Source: Oxyruncus cristatus
Lineage: Eukaryota; Chordata; Aves; Passeriformes; Cotingidae
Assembly (NCBI GenBank): GCA_013399855.1
Contig: VXAY01006938.1
Coordinates: 720,528-784,527, forward strand
DNA length: 64,000 bases
Reading direction: 5' to 3'
In this document: in pieces, positions 27,501 to 39,005 of the stretch
Layout: each line of letters starts with the position of its first letter
How positions within the stretch are numbered: the first letter of the stretch is position 1
Notes under the pieces: model-generated
Databases searched by the model: none
Seen by the model: only the letters and a program-made list of their open reading frames with translations
Told to the model about the DNA's origin: nothing
Translations under genes and position numbers: made by a program

Positions 27501-28830
27501 TTCTGAATCATCTGCAGTCCATGGTCTAGGGACTACTCACTTTCCTTTTTGTTGTCATAATGTAGTTTTTCTTAAGTGTTTACCAGAGTGGAGAAAAGAG
27601 ACTAGAAGTGTGTGACTTAGTGTTTTCCCAATTCTTTTGCTGAACAGGAAAAAAGAAAGCACAGTTGTCTTCACAATGAGTGCAATATGTTGGTTTGACA
27701 TCTCCTACTTTTTAAAAATAAATTAGTCAAACTCAGCTTCAGAGTTTTCTTCAGAAAACAAATTTTCCAAACTGTTTCCCAGATGTAATGAGTATTCTTA
27801 AATTTTCTCTGAACTGTTAGGCTTGAGATTGCTTTTTTTTATAAACAAGATGTTAAAAAATGGCTCAAATCTAAAAGTGATGTAATGTTTCAACAATTTA
27901 TGAGGAAAAAACTATTAAACAGTTTTGCGCTATTCAATATATGCTAAAAGTGTCAACATAGTATTGTACTGAAATGTAATTAATTTCTTTCCATCTTCCC
28001 ATGAAACTTTGCCTCTTCAAAGTGTATTCTCAGAAAATACTAGCTTCTCTGAGCTACTTAAATTGCTCCATAGTGTAATAGTCTCTGCATTACCTTCCAT
28101 ATAATAATGTATTTTGGAGACCTGATTTTTTTGGCAGATTTTCAAAAAGTAGAACTGGAAAAAAAATCTGGAAGGAGGACTGGGAATAGGGAGTTCAATA
28201 ATGAGAATCTCAATTAGAACATAAGACAACTGGAAAAAAAAAAGATGAAAATGGTAAGGGAACTAAGAGCCTTTCACATAAAGTAAAAGTAGAGATGACA
28301 ATATTACTTAGAAGAGAAGGCTGAAAGAGAAGATATATGCAAGGTGAAATACTACATATACATGCAGTCAAGTACAGTTTAGAGGTCAGCTCAATATCTT
28401 TTCCTAAAACAGTAGTGATATGAAGATATTTAAAAATATTCATTTGTTCATTACTTTCACAGTGCATGTGTAGAGGAAATACTACAATGCATCTCAGTGT
28501 GGTAGAGAACTCTAAGAATAGAATTAACAGACAGTATTAGTAGAATCCAAAATCAAATCAGGTACTTACCTAATAAAAATAAGTATTACAGAGAGCTGAA
28601 ATAATCTGTGTACAAGGGGTCTCTGTCCTCTCACTGCACTGCATTCACAACTGAGTGCTCTCCAGCGTGGTGGGAACTACCGAACTCTCCTCCTTCATTG
28701 CCCTCAACAACACCTGGTGTTGACAGCTGTCGGGAAAGGGGAGTGGACTTAGAAGACTGTTCTGATTCGCAGTGGTAATTCCCCCAGTACCATTGCAGAA
28801 GTCGGGTAACACCCAAATGATTGGTTGTGT
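24536..28830. other. Intergenic, simple repeats only
   Basis: I see no supported gene. A TA/CA-rich simple repeat lies at about 26,402-26,461 and an AAT/ATC trinucleotide-type run at about 27,098-27,138. A GC-richer patch at 26,830-27,080 has overlapping short open frames on both strands but no recognisable domain. Confidence 0.55.
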
Positions 28831-28831
28831 C

Positions 28832-29130
28832 GAGAGAAAGAAAGAGAGCAAGAGTGGAAAGAAAGAGAGAATAGTGGAAAGAGAAGAAGTGAGGAAGAGA
28901 GAGAGATCAAAAAAAGAGAAGAGAGAGAAGGACAGAAAGAGAGAAATGGAGAAAGAGCAAGAAAGAGATAGAAATGGAGAAAGTAAAGAGAGGTAGGAAA
29001 AAGAGGAAGGAAGGAAGAAAGGAAGGAACGAAGGAAGGAAGGAACGAATGAGGGAGGGAAGGAAGGAAGGAAGGAAAGAAGGAAGGAAGGAGGGAAGGAA
29101 GGAAGTAAGGAAGGAAGGAAGGAAGCGGAA
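28832..29130 (+). repeat. Polypurine tract: GA-rich then (GGAA)n microsatellite
   Basis: About 300 bp are almost pure purine on the plus strand. The first part (28,832-28,995) is irregular GAGA/GAAA, and the second (about 29,001-29,126) is a degenerate GGAA tetranucleotide array with AAAG, GGGA and AACG variants. The long open frames across it on the minus strand (Ser/Pro/Leu/Phe-rich, up to 170 codons) come from the repeat and are not genes. Confidence 0.95.
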
Positions 29131-32084
29131 AGAGAGAAAAAGAACTTCAAGAAACATTCCTGTAATGGAAGCTTGGTCAGGTGCTCAGCTGATGTACAGC
29201 AGCAGAGCTTCCCTGTCTTCAGTGGACCTACTCCAGCTGATACCAACTTAGATCTTTCTTACCTGTGACATTTACATATCCTAACCAAGTCAAAGTCTAG
29301 TACTGAGGGGAAAGAGGAGTGGTAAATGCAGCTTGCAGTTACTGTGGAGGAATTGGAAGTCCTATAAATCTACATCTCACCCTTGGATGAAGAACTTGGG
29401 CCACCCTCCTCATGGTGTGGGGTGAAGGATATAGAAAAAGGTGTGCACTTTTCAGCCTGCTGAGAGCTGAGGCTGAGGATGTCTTTTCGCAGCTACTAAT
29501 CAATAGAGTTAGACAGCTAATGAATTAGTTAGCTAACTAATTTGTACTGTTGTTGCTCTTCAGAAAAAAAATGTTTGGATTTTTATCACCAAGAGAGCGA
29601 GCTGGTTTTTCCTAATCTAAAGCCCAACACCAAATGAAAACATATGGAATGTGGGTACTTAGGTGATCACAGCCCCAGAATAAAATAAGAGCTGCTTCAT
29701 CTGTGACATGGGCTATGGAGGGGTGATACTGCTAGTTGCTCAGCGTGGTGCTGGCGCAGACCCTGGACACACTGAATTTGCCAAATGAAACTCCTCAGCT
29801 GTTCATTTTTGCAGCTTCTTCTGCCACAATTATCTGCTGTTTCAATATATTGCTTTAGTATTTTTATCCTATCTGCTGGATTCTTATAATGACAAATAGT
29901 GTCTTGGCTGCAATGCCAATAGGTTATTTAAAGCAGTGTGCAGAGTTGCTGATAAAGGGGGAATTCCAAATATAGACAAAACCATTTGAGATTCCTTTGT
30001 GATTGAACAGACAAGGGTGAAAAATTGTTAATCATATCAGATCATAATTTTCTTTAAAAACGGTTTTCATGACCCACAGCATTAATTTTAAATAGACATC
30101 CTTATTAAAAAGGTTTCCCTGCACCTGTGGGTGGATCTGTTTAGCTGAGTTTAATGATATATTATCAACATGCTGTGAGAGAATAAGCAATAGTTTAAGC
30201 TATCAAAATATAAGATTTGCTTGCATCTTGGATAAGGAAGTTATTTTGCTATTTTAGTGGAACAAGATACCCATCAGAATAAGGTATCCTGTCACCATTA
30301 GGGCCAGTTCATCACTTAAGAGATGTTCTTTTATAAATCAGTGAATTTTGCCTTCAGCAATTTATTTAGAACTTCTCTTCCTTTGGGTAGGAACCATATC
30401 TCTTTAGGGCCAGGTATATTTGAATGTGCACATCTTCGTTTTTATCTCTAATGTATAAAACAGAAATGCCTGTCAGCCTTTGCAAACAACTGTCTTTTCA
30501 GCTATACTGTCATGGCAGACTGGTTTCATTTAATATTTTTTCCAGTCCTTTTAATACACAATGCAGCTCATTTGTTACTCACTGAAGCATCATCCTGAGT
30601 GTATTAACAGCACATTAAATTCCTGTCCAGCTATGGTTTCACAGTGCAAAGGCAGCTCTCAGTGCAAACCTGTGTCCTGATGATCCCCAGCCCCAGGCTG
30701 GTGATTTGTGGAGTTCTCCTTTTGCTCTTTCCATGGGGATTATGGCTGCCTAAACCTTCTCCCAGAACTGGGGTTCCCTAACATAAGTAATATCTACCTT
30801 CAAAATTATGCTGTATAATTTAAATTTAGTCATATAATCTGAAGACACTCTTTATTTAGTTTTAGAAGTTACATATACCAGTTGAAGGTAGTGATAAACT
30901 CAATTAACTAGGCTGATATAAACCTTATTTAAATCAAATTAAGTGCATTTCTGCAGCAGTTAGCATCTATTTCATTAGATGTGATTAAAAACTGCTTGGG
31001 AGTTAAATTGGTGTGACTTTGAATATAGATAAAGCCAAGGGAAGACAGAACTGGCAGCTGAGCCTGAACCAGACTGGAAAGTTTGGAGTCCTTCTTTGTA
31101 CCCGGAACACCAGAGCTTTGTTTCTTTTAATTAAAACTGGGATCCTGCAGAATGTAATGGATGTTGTTTAGAAAAGCTGCCCGCTTGTTTCTGATAATTG
31201 GATTTTTCTAGCCCAGATTAATATCCTACTATGCCATTTCACTGGGTCCAAGAGGATTCCTCCAAATAATTAAAAAACGAGTGCTGAAGACTGTAACCAC
31301 CTCATTAAAATAAACTTACAACAACATCTTCGGTTCAAATAAGGAGTTCCTTTCTTTTATTCTGGAAAGAGGCCACAGTTTGTTTAGCTTGGCAGCAGCA
31401 AGGAACTGATTTTTGTGTACGCAGAAAAGCTTTTTAAGCCATTACTGCTGAATCATTGTGTCTCAAGTAACACAAAATTGGACTAGTAAACTTTGACAAG
31501 GGTCTGCAGAAACTAATTTTGAGGTGGTTACTGCAAACAAGTAAGGAAAAATAAAATATACGTGAAAGTGTAAATATTTCCAGAGAACTTCTGACATGTA
31601 GTCTTACACCAAACAGGCTGATAAACATACCTGCCAATACATGATGTTAGAAATAATAGCTACTCTGTTTATTCATCAGAATTATGTTATCAATTTGTTT
31701 ATGGCTAATATATTATGTAGCAATATATTATGTAGCAATATATCTAGCGATGTTGTTAAGCTAAAGGAAGGCTTGCTATATGATCAGCTGATGTTACAAT
31801 GACAGATCTAATTCACATATGCCATTTTTTGTTACTGTCTACATTTTTTTCTGAAGAATTGATACAGAAAATGTCTGACACAATTTAGTTCTAAAAAATA
31901 CACAACTTGGGAAAGCTGCCTAGCCTATCTAGGAAGAACTTGTTGGAAAACTTCAGTGGGAAAACATTTGTAGGCACTGGAGGAGAATGGGAGGAGTAAA
32001 AAGATTCATATGAATGTCTAAAAAAAATTAAAATGACTGGAGCTGTATCACTGAACAGGATCAGGGGGCCATCTGCAGTTAATG
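29131..32084. other. Intergenic, possible conserved non-coding stretches
   Basis: No gene is supported. A perfect AT-rich 20-bp palindrome lies at 29,523-29,542. The stretches 30,050-30,290 and 31,120-31,330 are AT-rich, without repeat features, and dense in TAAT/ATTA cores, as is common in vertebrate non-coding regulatory elements. A 15-bp tandem duplication (AATATATTATGTAGC) occurs at about 31,707-31,737. Confidence 0.45.
29523..29542. repeat. Perfect 20-bp AT-rich palindrome
   Basis: AATTAGTTAG is followed immediately by its reverse complement. It contains inverted ATTAG/CTAAT homeodomain-type cores and extends no further on either side. Confidence 0.8.
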
Positions 32085-32677
32085 GACAAGAAGGCCAATG
32101 GTATCCTGGGGTGCACATTGCCAGCAGGTCAGGGGAGGTGATCCTGCCCCTCCACTCAGCCCTGGTGAGGCTGTGTCTGGAATGCTGTGTCCAGTTCTGA
32201 ACTCCTCAGTACAAGAGAGACATGGAGCTCCTGGAGTGGGTCCAGTGCAGGGTTACAAAGATGATTAAGGGACTGGAGCATCTCTCTTAAGAGGAAGGGC
32301 TGAAGCAGCTATGCCTGTTCAGCCACCAGAAGAGATGACTGAGAGGGGACATATCAATGTCTATAAGTATCTGAAGGGAGGGTCTCACACGAATGGAGTC
32401 AAGCTGTTCTCGGCCATGCCGAGCAATAGGACAAGAGGCAATGGGCAGAAACTGATGCACAGGAAGTTCCACCGGAACATGAGGAAGAACTTCTTTACTG
32501 TGTAGGTGACCGAGCACTGGAACAGATCACCAGAGATGCTGTGGAGTCTCCCTCACTGGAGATATTCAGGAACAATCTGGATGCAATTCTGTGCCATGTG
32601 CTTTAGGATGGTCCTGCTTGAGCAGGGAGGTTGGACCAGATGACCACTGTGGTCCCTTCCAACCTGACCCAATTCTG
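32085..32677 (+). mobile_element. CR1 LINE 3' end (sense)
   Basis: This is the typical CR1 terminal region, covering the last part of ORF2 and the 3' UTR. Landmarks in order are 'aagaaggccaatgg', 'ggtccagtgcagggttacaaagatgatta', 'ttcagccaccagaagag', 'ggtgaccgagcactggaac' and the conserved tail 'gtcccttccaacctgaccc' ending in 'aattctg'. It is 5'-truncated, as most CR1 insertions are, and has no intact frame. Confidence 0.93.
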
Positions 32678-33063
32678 AAAGTTGTGTGTGCTTATGTTTA
32701 TCACATAGGTGAGTCACTGGGGCTCCACTTAAACAGAGTACTAAGGCACAAACTTAACTATAAATCTGAGAGCAGACTGATGGCACTTGCACATGTTGAA
32801 ATCTTAGTAGGCTCATGGGCACTGCTCTTGCTTTGAGAGAGCCGATTTTCATTGAAAGTTGTGCAGTGCATAACTTCACTCAGAATTTCTTCTCAGGAAT
32901 AAGTTCACATCAAAAGCTGTTAAATCCAGTAATGTCACATTTGCAGAGGTAAATTGTTAGTGTCTACTTACAGAAATATATTATTTCTAAGTAGCATTTA
33001 ACAAAAAAAAAATCTTATTTATGTCTCCAGCTATCAGCAGTACCTCATTTACTCTGTACTATG
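32678..33063. other. Short spacer between two CR1 copies
   Basis: Nothing recognisable was found here. It is unique-looking sequence with an A-run near 33,003. Confidence 0.5.
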
Positions 33064-33978
33064 TACCATGTGGACTTCTGTAAGGCCTTTGACATGGTCC
33101 ACCACAATATGCTTCTCTCTAAATTGGAGAGGGATGGATTTGATGGGTGGACTGGTCAGTGGATGAAGGCTCCACATTGGGACCAGCATTGTTTAATATC
33201 TTCATCAGTGACAGACAGCGGGATCGAGTGCACCATCAGCAAATTTGAAGAGACACCAAGCTCAGTGGTACAGATGACACTCCTGAAGGACAGGATGCCA
33301 TTCAGAGGAATATGCACAAGCTTGAAAAGTGGGTCCATTTAATAAGGCCAAGTGCAAGGTCCCCTGCACCTCGGCCAGAACAACCCCTAAAATCAATACA
33401 GACTGGGGGATGAAGAGATCGAGAGCAGCCCTGCCAAGAGGGACTTGAGGGTGCTCGTGGATGCAAAGCTGCACATGAGCTGGCAACGTGCATTTGCAGC
33501 CCAGAAAGCCAGTTGTGTCCTGGGCTGTATCAAAACAGTCTGGCCAGCAGGTCAAGGGAGATGATTCTGCCCCCCACCTCCACTCTTTCGAGCCCCCACT
33601 TTGAGTGCTGTATTCAGCTCTGGGGTCCCCAGCACAGGACTGACATTGAGCTACTCTGGAGAAGGACCACAAAAATGATCAGAGGACTGGAGCACCTCTG
33701 TTGTGAAGACAGGCTGAGAGAGTTGGGGTTGTTCTGCCTGGAGAAGAGAAAGCTCCAGGGAGACCTTATTGCAGCCTTTCAGTACCTAAAGGCGGCCTGT
33801 AAGAAAGACAGGGACAAACTTCTTTGCAGGGCTGGTCATGATAGGGCAATGGGTAATGATTTTAAATTAGAAGAGGTAGATTTAGACTAGATATAGGAAG
33901 ACACTTGCGATGACAATGAAGAAACACTGAAACAGGTTGCCCAGAGAGGTGGTAGATGACCCATCCCTGGAAACACAT
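33064..33978 (+). mobile_element. CR1 LINE fragment, internally deleted (sense)
   Basis: The fragment begins in the reverse transcriptase at a DFCKAFDMVHHNMLLSKLE segment (the CR1 VDFSKAFDTV-type block). It then jumps through internal deletions to the C-terminal part of ORF2: 'caaagctgcacatgagctggcaacgtg', 'gtgtcctgggctgtatcaaaa', 'gatcagaggactggagcacctc', 'ggttgttctgcctggagaagag', 'caggttgcccagagaggtgg'. The terminal 3' tail is absent. Open frames at 33,061-33,342 and 33,513-33,890 are remnants of this ORF2. Confidence 0.92.
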
Positions 33979-36900
33979 TGAACATGACAAGCATCACTTA
34001 AAAGAATAGAAGGAAAGCAGAGATGATATTTGAAACTGAAAAAGTACCAGATGAAGGAAGCATCTTCACCCAGAGATGATATATTTTGTTCTCAATTAGG
34101 CTGCATTTGGGTAGGGTAGGGGTTAAGTGTCTCTTTTCATATGACGTCTCTCAGGTATTTTCTTTGGGCTGCATAGTCATGTGGGATATTTTAAATAACT
34201 ATTATGGAGATTTTGTGTGCTTGGTGAACCAGGTAGATCCCAAAAGTGTATTGAAAACATTCCAGGTGTCAGTGGGAAAGTGGGAGGTAATGAAGGTGGT
34301 GAGTGCCAGTGGGCTCAGTGGTTGTATCTGAAATACCTGCACAATTTGCCTGATTTTCTGAGGCATTTGTTTGCAAGGTGTAAGAAGCTCATATCATAAT
34401 CTACTCGAAATGAGAAATGCAAGCTATATGCAAAATATGCAAATTTATTCTTAATTCTAGGGATATTTTCTTGAGATTTTGTGTCGGAAGATATTGTACT
34501 AGAACATTTGCCTGAGGCCAGCTCAGTGAGTCAGTCCAGTGTGCTGTCTGCAGAGGTGGCATTACTGAGTAGGAGGAGTATAGGAAGTAAGGCAGTTCCT
34601 TTCCCCAGTAAGCAGTTTTAGCTGCTGGCCATAGGTGTGGTAGAAACTTCCAGAGGCTTAAGCTGTATCCAGACCATTCTGTTCAGCGTGTTCTTTTGGA
34701 TGTGTCCTCCACAAATTGGTTTAGTCTTCCAGAAACCATTTATACTTTGGCAATCGCAACATGCTGTGGGAATTAATTCGACATGTAGGATGTCCCTCTT
34801 GCCTGATATTGATGTAATTCCCACTTGCCTTGTGCTCACCTGCAGAGATCCTGAGGTGCCACTGCTCAGAATTTCTCCACTTTCTTCCCAGCAGTGCTCA
34901 GACTAAGGTGCTTGCTACTCTACATACTGGGTTCTTCTGCATGCTGGAATGTCACACGCTGACAAATACCTTCCAGCAGCTATGTGTTTTGTCTTGGGAA
35001 ATTCCAGGTAAACATGATCCCTCAGCCTCTTGCAGTTAACAGCTGCTACTTTTGCTCAAAGGGAATTCCCACTGACTTTGATCTGTGCGAGAGGACATCA
35101 CCCCTGGTTTGTATCATTACAGTGAGGTAAGACATTAGCTAAAATATTTGTCAAGGATATGTGACAGTAGCAATTTCACACGCAGCGGGTCAGACTTTTC
35201 CACTGCTTACCTTAGTCATACGTGCTTTGCTCTTAACAAAGTTCTCTCTCCACTCCAGTGAAAGCAGGAAAAAAGAAAATGAGAGTAGCAAATATGGCAC
35301 AAGGCACATAATTCCTTGTTAGTCTTGTGACATAGCCTTTTACAATCTCAGTGGTCAAAGCTGCAATGACTATTTATACTAACTCTTCCAGACTTCTAGC
35401 ATCAAAAGTTTGGTATTTTGTGTCATTCTGGCATCAGTAAAGGCACAAAGATGCTTTAAGATCATTACACACCCACAGTTGGTGTGTGTGTCAAACAGGC
35501 AGTCACTTAAACAAGGTAGCATCCTGCCTTTTAAGCACCAAGGAAAGATCTTGGGGATAGTGTAAGGGCATTTTCTCTGTGCAAACATCTGATAGTATTA
35601 CTTGACATTCAAAAACACCTCCTTTAACACTCAGTCTGTTGAGAAAGCCCTAAAATGATCCAGGTGCTTTTAGGAGAAGACATGCAGCCAGTGCAGAAAT
35701 GTGGGGGTTTCAGTGTGTACTCTAATTCACAGTTCCTTGGCAGAGATGCTTCCCTGTGGCAGCACTTCTGCACAGCCGTGCCCTCAGGTGAGAAGAGTTG
35801 CTGACTGCAAGTGAAGGTTTTGATCCTCTCCAATACTTCACTGTTTATTCACATTATATGGGCAGACCCTGCCCCTGTGCTGCTGTTCTTAGCCTTGGAG
35901 AGCTTTGGGGGAGGCTTTGCCTCATGTTCAATGACGATGGACACTAATCAGAGCCAGATATATCTGGCTGTGAGCCCTGTATCAACCCCGAGCTTGCTGT
36001 GTGACTATTAGCCAGTCGCTTTGGTTTGCTGAGCCTTGTTCTGCCTCTGCTAAGATGAAGACAGCAGTATTTCTATGCCTCACAGTGGGAACACTCTACT
36101 CTCTCAGCGTGTTCCCTTTGTCAACTTTTAAATTCTGTCAGGATGAAACCTAGGGATTTTTATACATTTTTTTTCTCTGGTTGGCTGAAGCAGTAGCAGC
36201 AGGTCCAGCTGTGCTGCTGGTAATCTGGCAGCCCTGGAGCTGCAGATGGCTCACCAACATGTTGGGCAGCTGTCCTGTCTACACACAGCATCAGATGAGT
36301 GCCAAGTGTCTACTGTGCAGGGTGCACTACGCCTTATGGTACAAGTTTCTGAAAAGCAGAATCCCCCTGCAGGTGTTGGTCAGTTTTTCTGTGCTCTTGG
36401 GGTCAGTGTGGTGGCTGGGGTGGGACAGCCTGGGATGGGGCAGTTGGACTGGGGTGTTGGAGAAAGTGAACTGGATCTGCTGAAAAACTGATCTTAAACT
36501 GCCACCTGCTGAGCCTGGAGGAAACATGCAGCAGAAATTCCTGCCTATGTGCAAGGCTTCCTCAGGAGGGAACCAAAAGCCGTCACTGCATGCCAAAATC
36601 CAAGTCAGTAGCGGGGGCAGATACTAAACACGGTGTCACTGGGCATGTGAATAAAAACCAGCCCACATCTTCAGCTGCCCGAACAGGAATGGTGGTGTTG
36701 ACTGTAGAACCATGGCCTGAATTGCTGGTCTGGGAGTGCAGCCAAGAACTCTAAAGAGTGAGAAAAATACGATACAGCAGCAGATAACAGCTTACAGTAA
36801 TCCTTTGCATGAAGTCAGAGAAATAAAGTGCTGCTGTGTTGTTTAATTACAGGTAGAGGAGCTCATCAAGAGAATTTTGAAATCATAAAGATGCCATTGC

Positions 36901-37912
36901 AGCATCAGATGCAGGAAAAAACTTCCTTTTTCTTTAAATAAATCAAAGAGCAATTTTTTTTACAGCAAATTTGTTGCAGATCCTCTTCACGATGCTCATT
37001 TTCAACTGACTGTTGTACAGTTTGCAAAATATATCACATATCCTCATACTTAAAATAAAGAAAATACTTATCCACCTAAATCAAAACCTCTTCTAAGCAG
37101 GGCTATTTTCCATTTATGTTTACAGGGCCCAGTTAAATGGGATCTCACAATAATCTCTGATGTCTGGAGGGCAGTATGAAGTGAAAAGAAGACTGTTCTG
37201 ATTTAATTTATGCACAACAAGTATGCTTTCTTTTTAAAATAGTGCAGGAGAAAAAATAAGGAGAATGGAAACAACTACTACCAACAACAAAACAATAGCC
37301 AAAAAACTATGTTTATATTTACATGTAGCAAACCTCTAATGCCACCTGCTGAGGAAACACTGAAAACAAGAAAGAAGTGTCCAGCAAACCACTAATTGCA
37401 TTATTCTTGTTACTGGTTTCTTTTAAAATTTGTATTATATAAAAAAATTGAAAATATTTTAAGAAAATTAGGTATGTTACTCTGAGTATAATTTAGTGGT
37501 TGCACATTTAAATACCCAAGTGATAAGAGTTTCTTTTCAACCCTACTCCAGGAACTGATTCCTTGTAATCAAGAAATGGTCCTACTGTTTAGTTTTCTCT
37601 TTCTTCAATCCTAAATTAGCCATCAAAAAAATAATCCTGAAATACATTTCTATCTTTTAATGTGCAAAGGATAGCTTCTTAGCAGCACTGACTCCTTAAG
37701 GACATCACTTTAGCACTCATCAATAGAGAAAAAAAAAAAGTGATTTTCTTAAGCAAACCCTGTAAGCAAGTACATACAACCCCAAATACAGCATTGGTCA
37801 TTCTTAGTAGAAAATAGAAATAGGAACAGTGAGGCCTATTTTTTTATTATCCTCCAAATGTTTTAAGCTAGCATGAACCTGCTGATATCTGAACAGTTGT
37901 AGTGTGGCACTA
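33979..37912. other. Intergenic, no supported gene
   Basis: No gene, RNA or clear repeat is recognised. Short open frames (up to 100 codons at 36,181-36,483 plus) have no known domain. Confidence 0.55.
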
Positions 37913-39005
37913 ATAGCACAGAATGGGTAAGGCTGAAAGGGACCACTGGTGGGGTCATCTGGTCCATCTTCCCTGCTCAAGCAGGGTCCCCTAGAGCATG
38001 TTATTCAGGATTGTGTCTAGAGTTTTGCCACTGAGGGAGACTCCACAACGTCTCTGGGTGATCTGTTCCAGTGCTTGGTCACCTGCACAGGAAAGAAATT
38101 CTTCCTCATGTTCAGGTGGAACTTCCTGTGCATCAGTTTCTGCCCATTGCCTCTTGTCCTATTGCTTGGCACCACTGAGCAGAGACTGGCTCCATCCTCT
38201 TGGTACCCTCCCTTCAGATACTTACATAAATTGATGACATCCCCTCTCAGTCATCTCTTCTGGTGGCTGAACAGGCACAACTCCCTCAGTCCTTCCTCAT
38301 AAAAGAGATGCTCCAGTCCCTTAATCATCTTTGTAACCCTGCACTGGACCCACTTCAGGAGCTCCGTGTCTCTCTTGTACTGAGGAGTTCAGAACTGGAC
38401 ACAGCACTCCAGACACAGCCTCACCAGGGCTGAGTGGAGGGGCAGGATACCCTCCCTTGACCTGCTGGCAATGCTTTTGCTAATGCACTGCAGGATACCA
38501 TTGGCCTTCTTGGCTCACCAGGGCACACTTCTGGCTCATGGACAGCTTGTTGTCCACCATGACCCCCTGGTCCTTCTCCTCAGAGCTGCTTTCCAGCAGA
38601 TTGGCCCCCAGCCTGTACTGGTGCAGTGGGTTGTTCCTCCTCTTATGCATTTGACTTTGTGGAATTTCATAGGGTTCCTCTCTGCCTATTTCTCCCACCT
38701 GTCGAGATTCTTCTAAAAGGCTGCACTCTGAGTATTGGTCACTCCTTCCAGCTTTCTGTCATCATCAAACTCACTGAAGAGACACTCTGCCCCTTCATCT
38801 AATTTATTAATGAACAAGTTAAATCTTCGGGGGATACCACTAGTGACAGGTCTCCAACTAGACCGTGTGATCTGCTGTTCAGCCAGTTCTCAGTCCATCT
38901 CATCGTCTGCTCATCCAGTCCAGACTTCCTGAGTTTGCCTATGACGCTATTGTGAGAGACAGTGTTGAATGGTGAATCCAGGCCAATTACAATTCTTCCT
39001 GCCAG
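37913..39005 (-). mobile_element. CR1 LINE, 5'-truncated with 3' end (antisense)
   Basis: The left edge is the reverse complement of a CR1 3' end ('tagcacagaatgggtaagg', then 'gaaagggaccactgg'). Going right, the antisense copy covers the ORF2 C-terminus ('cttcctcatgttcaggtgg', 'ctggtggctgaacaggcac', 'agttcagaactggacacag', 'gaccccctggtccttctcc'). It reaches into the reverse transcriptase near 38,960 ('gtgagagacagtgttgaatg'). It is about 1.1 kb long and decayed, and all open frames within it are shadows of ORF2. Confidence 0.92.

Noticed and set aside
28645..29246. 170- and 165-codon minus-strand open frames
   Set aside because: They are translations of the GA/GGAA microsatellite (runs of Ser, Leu, Pro, Phe), not genes.
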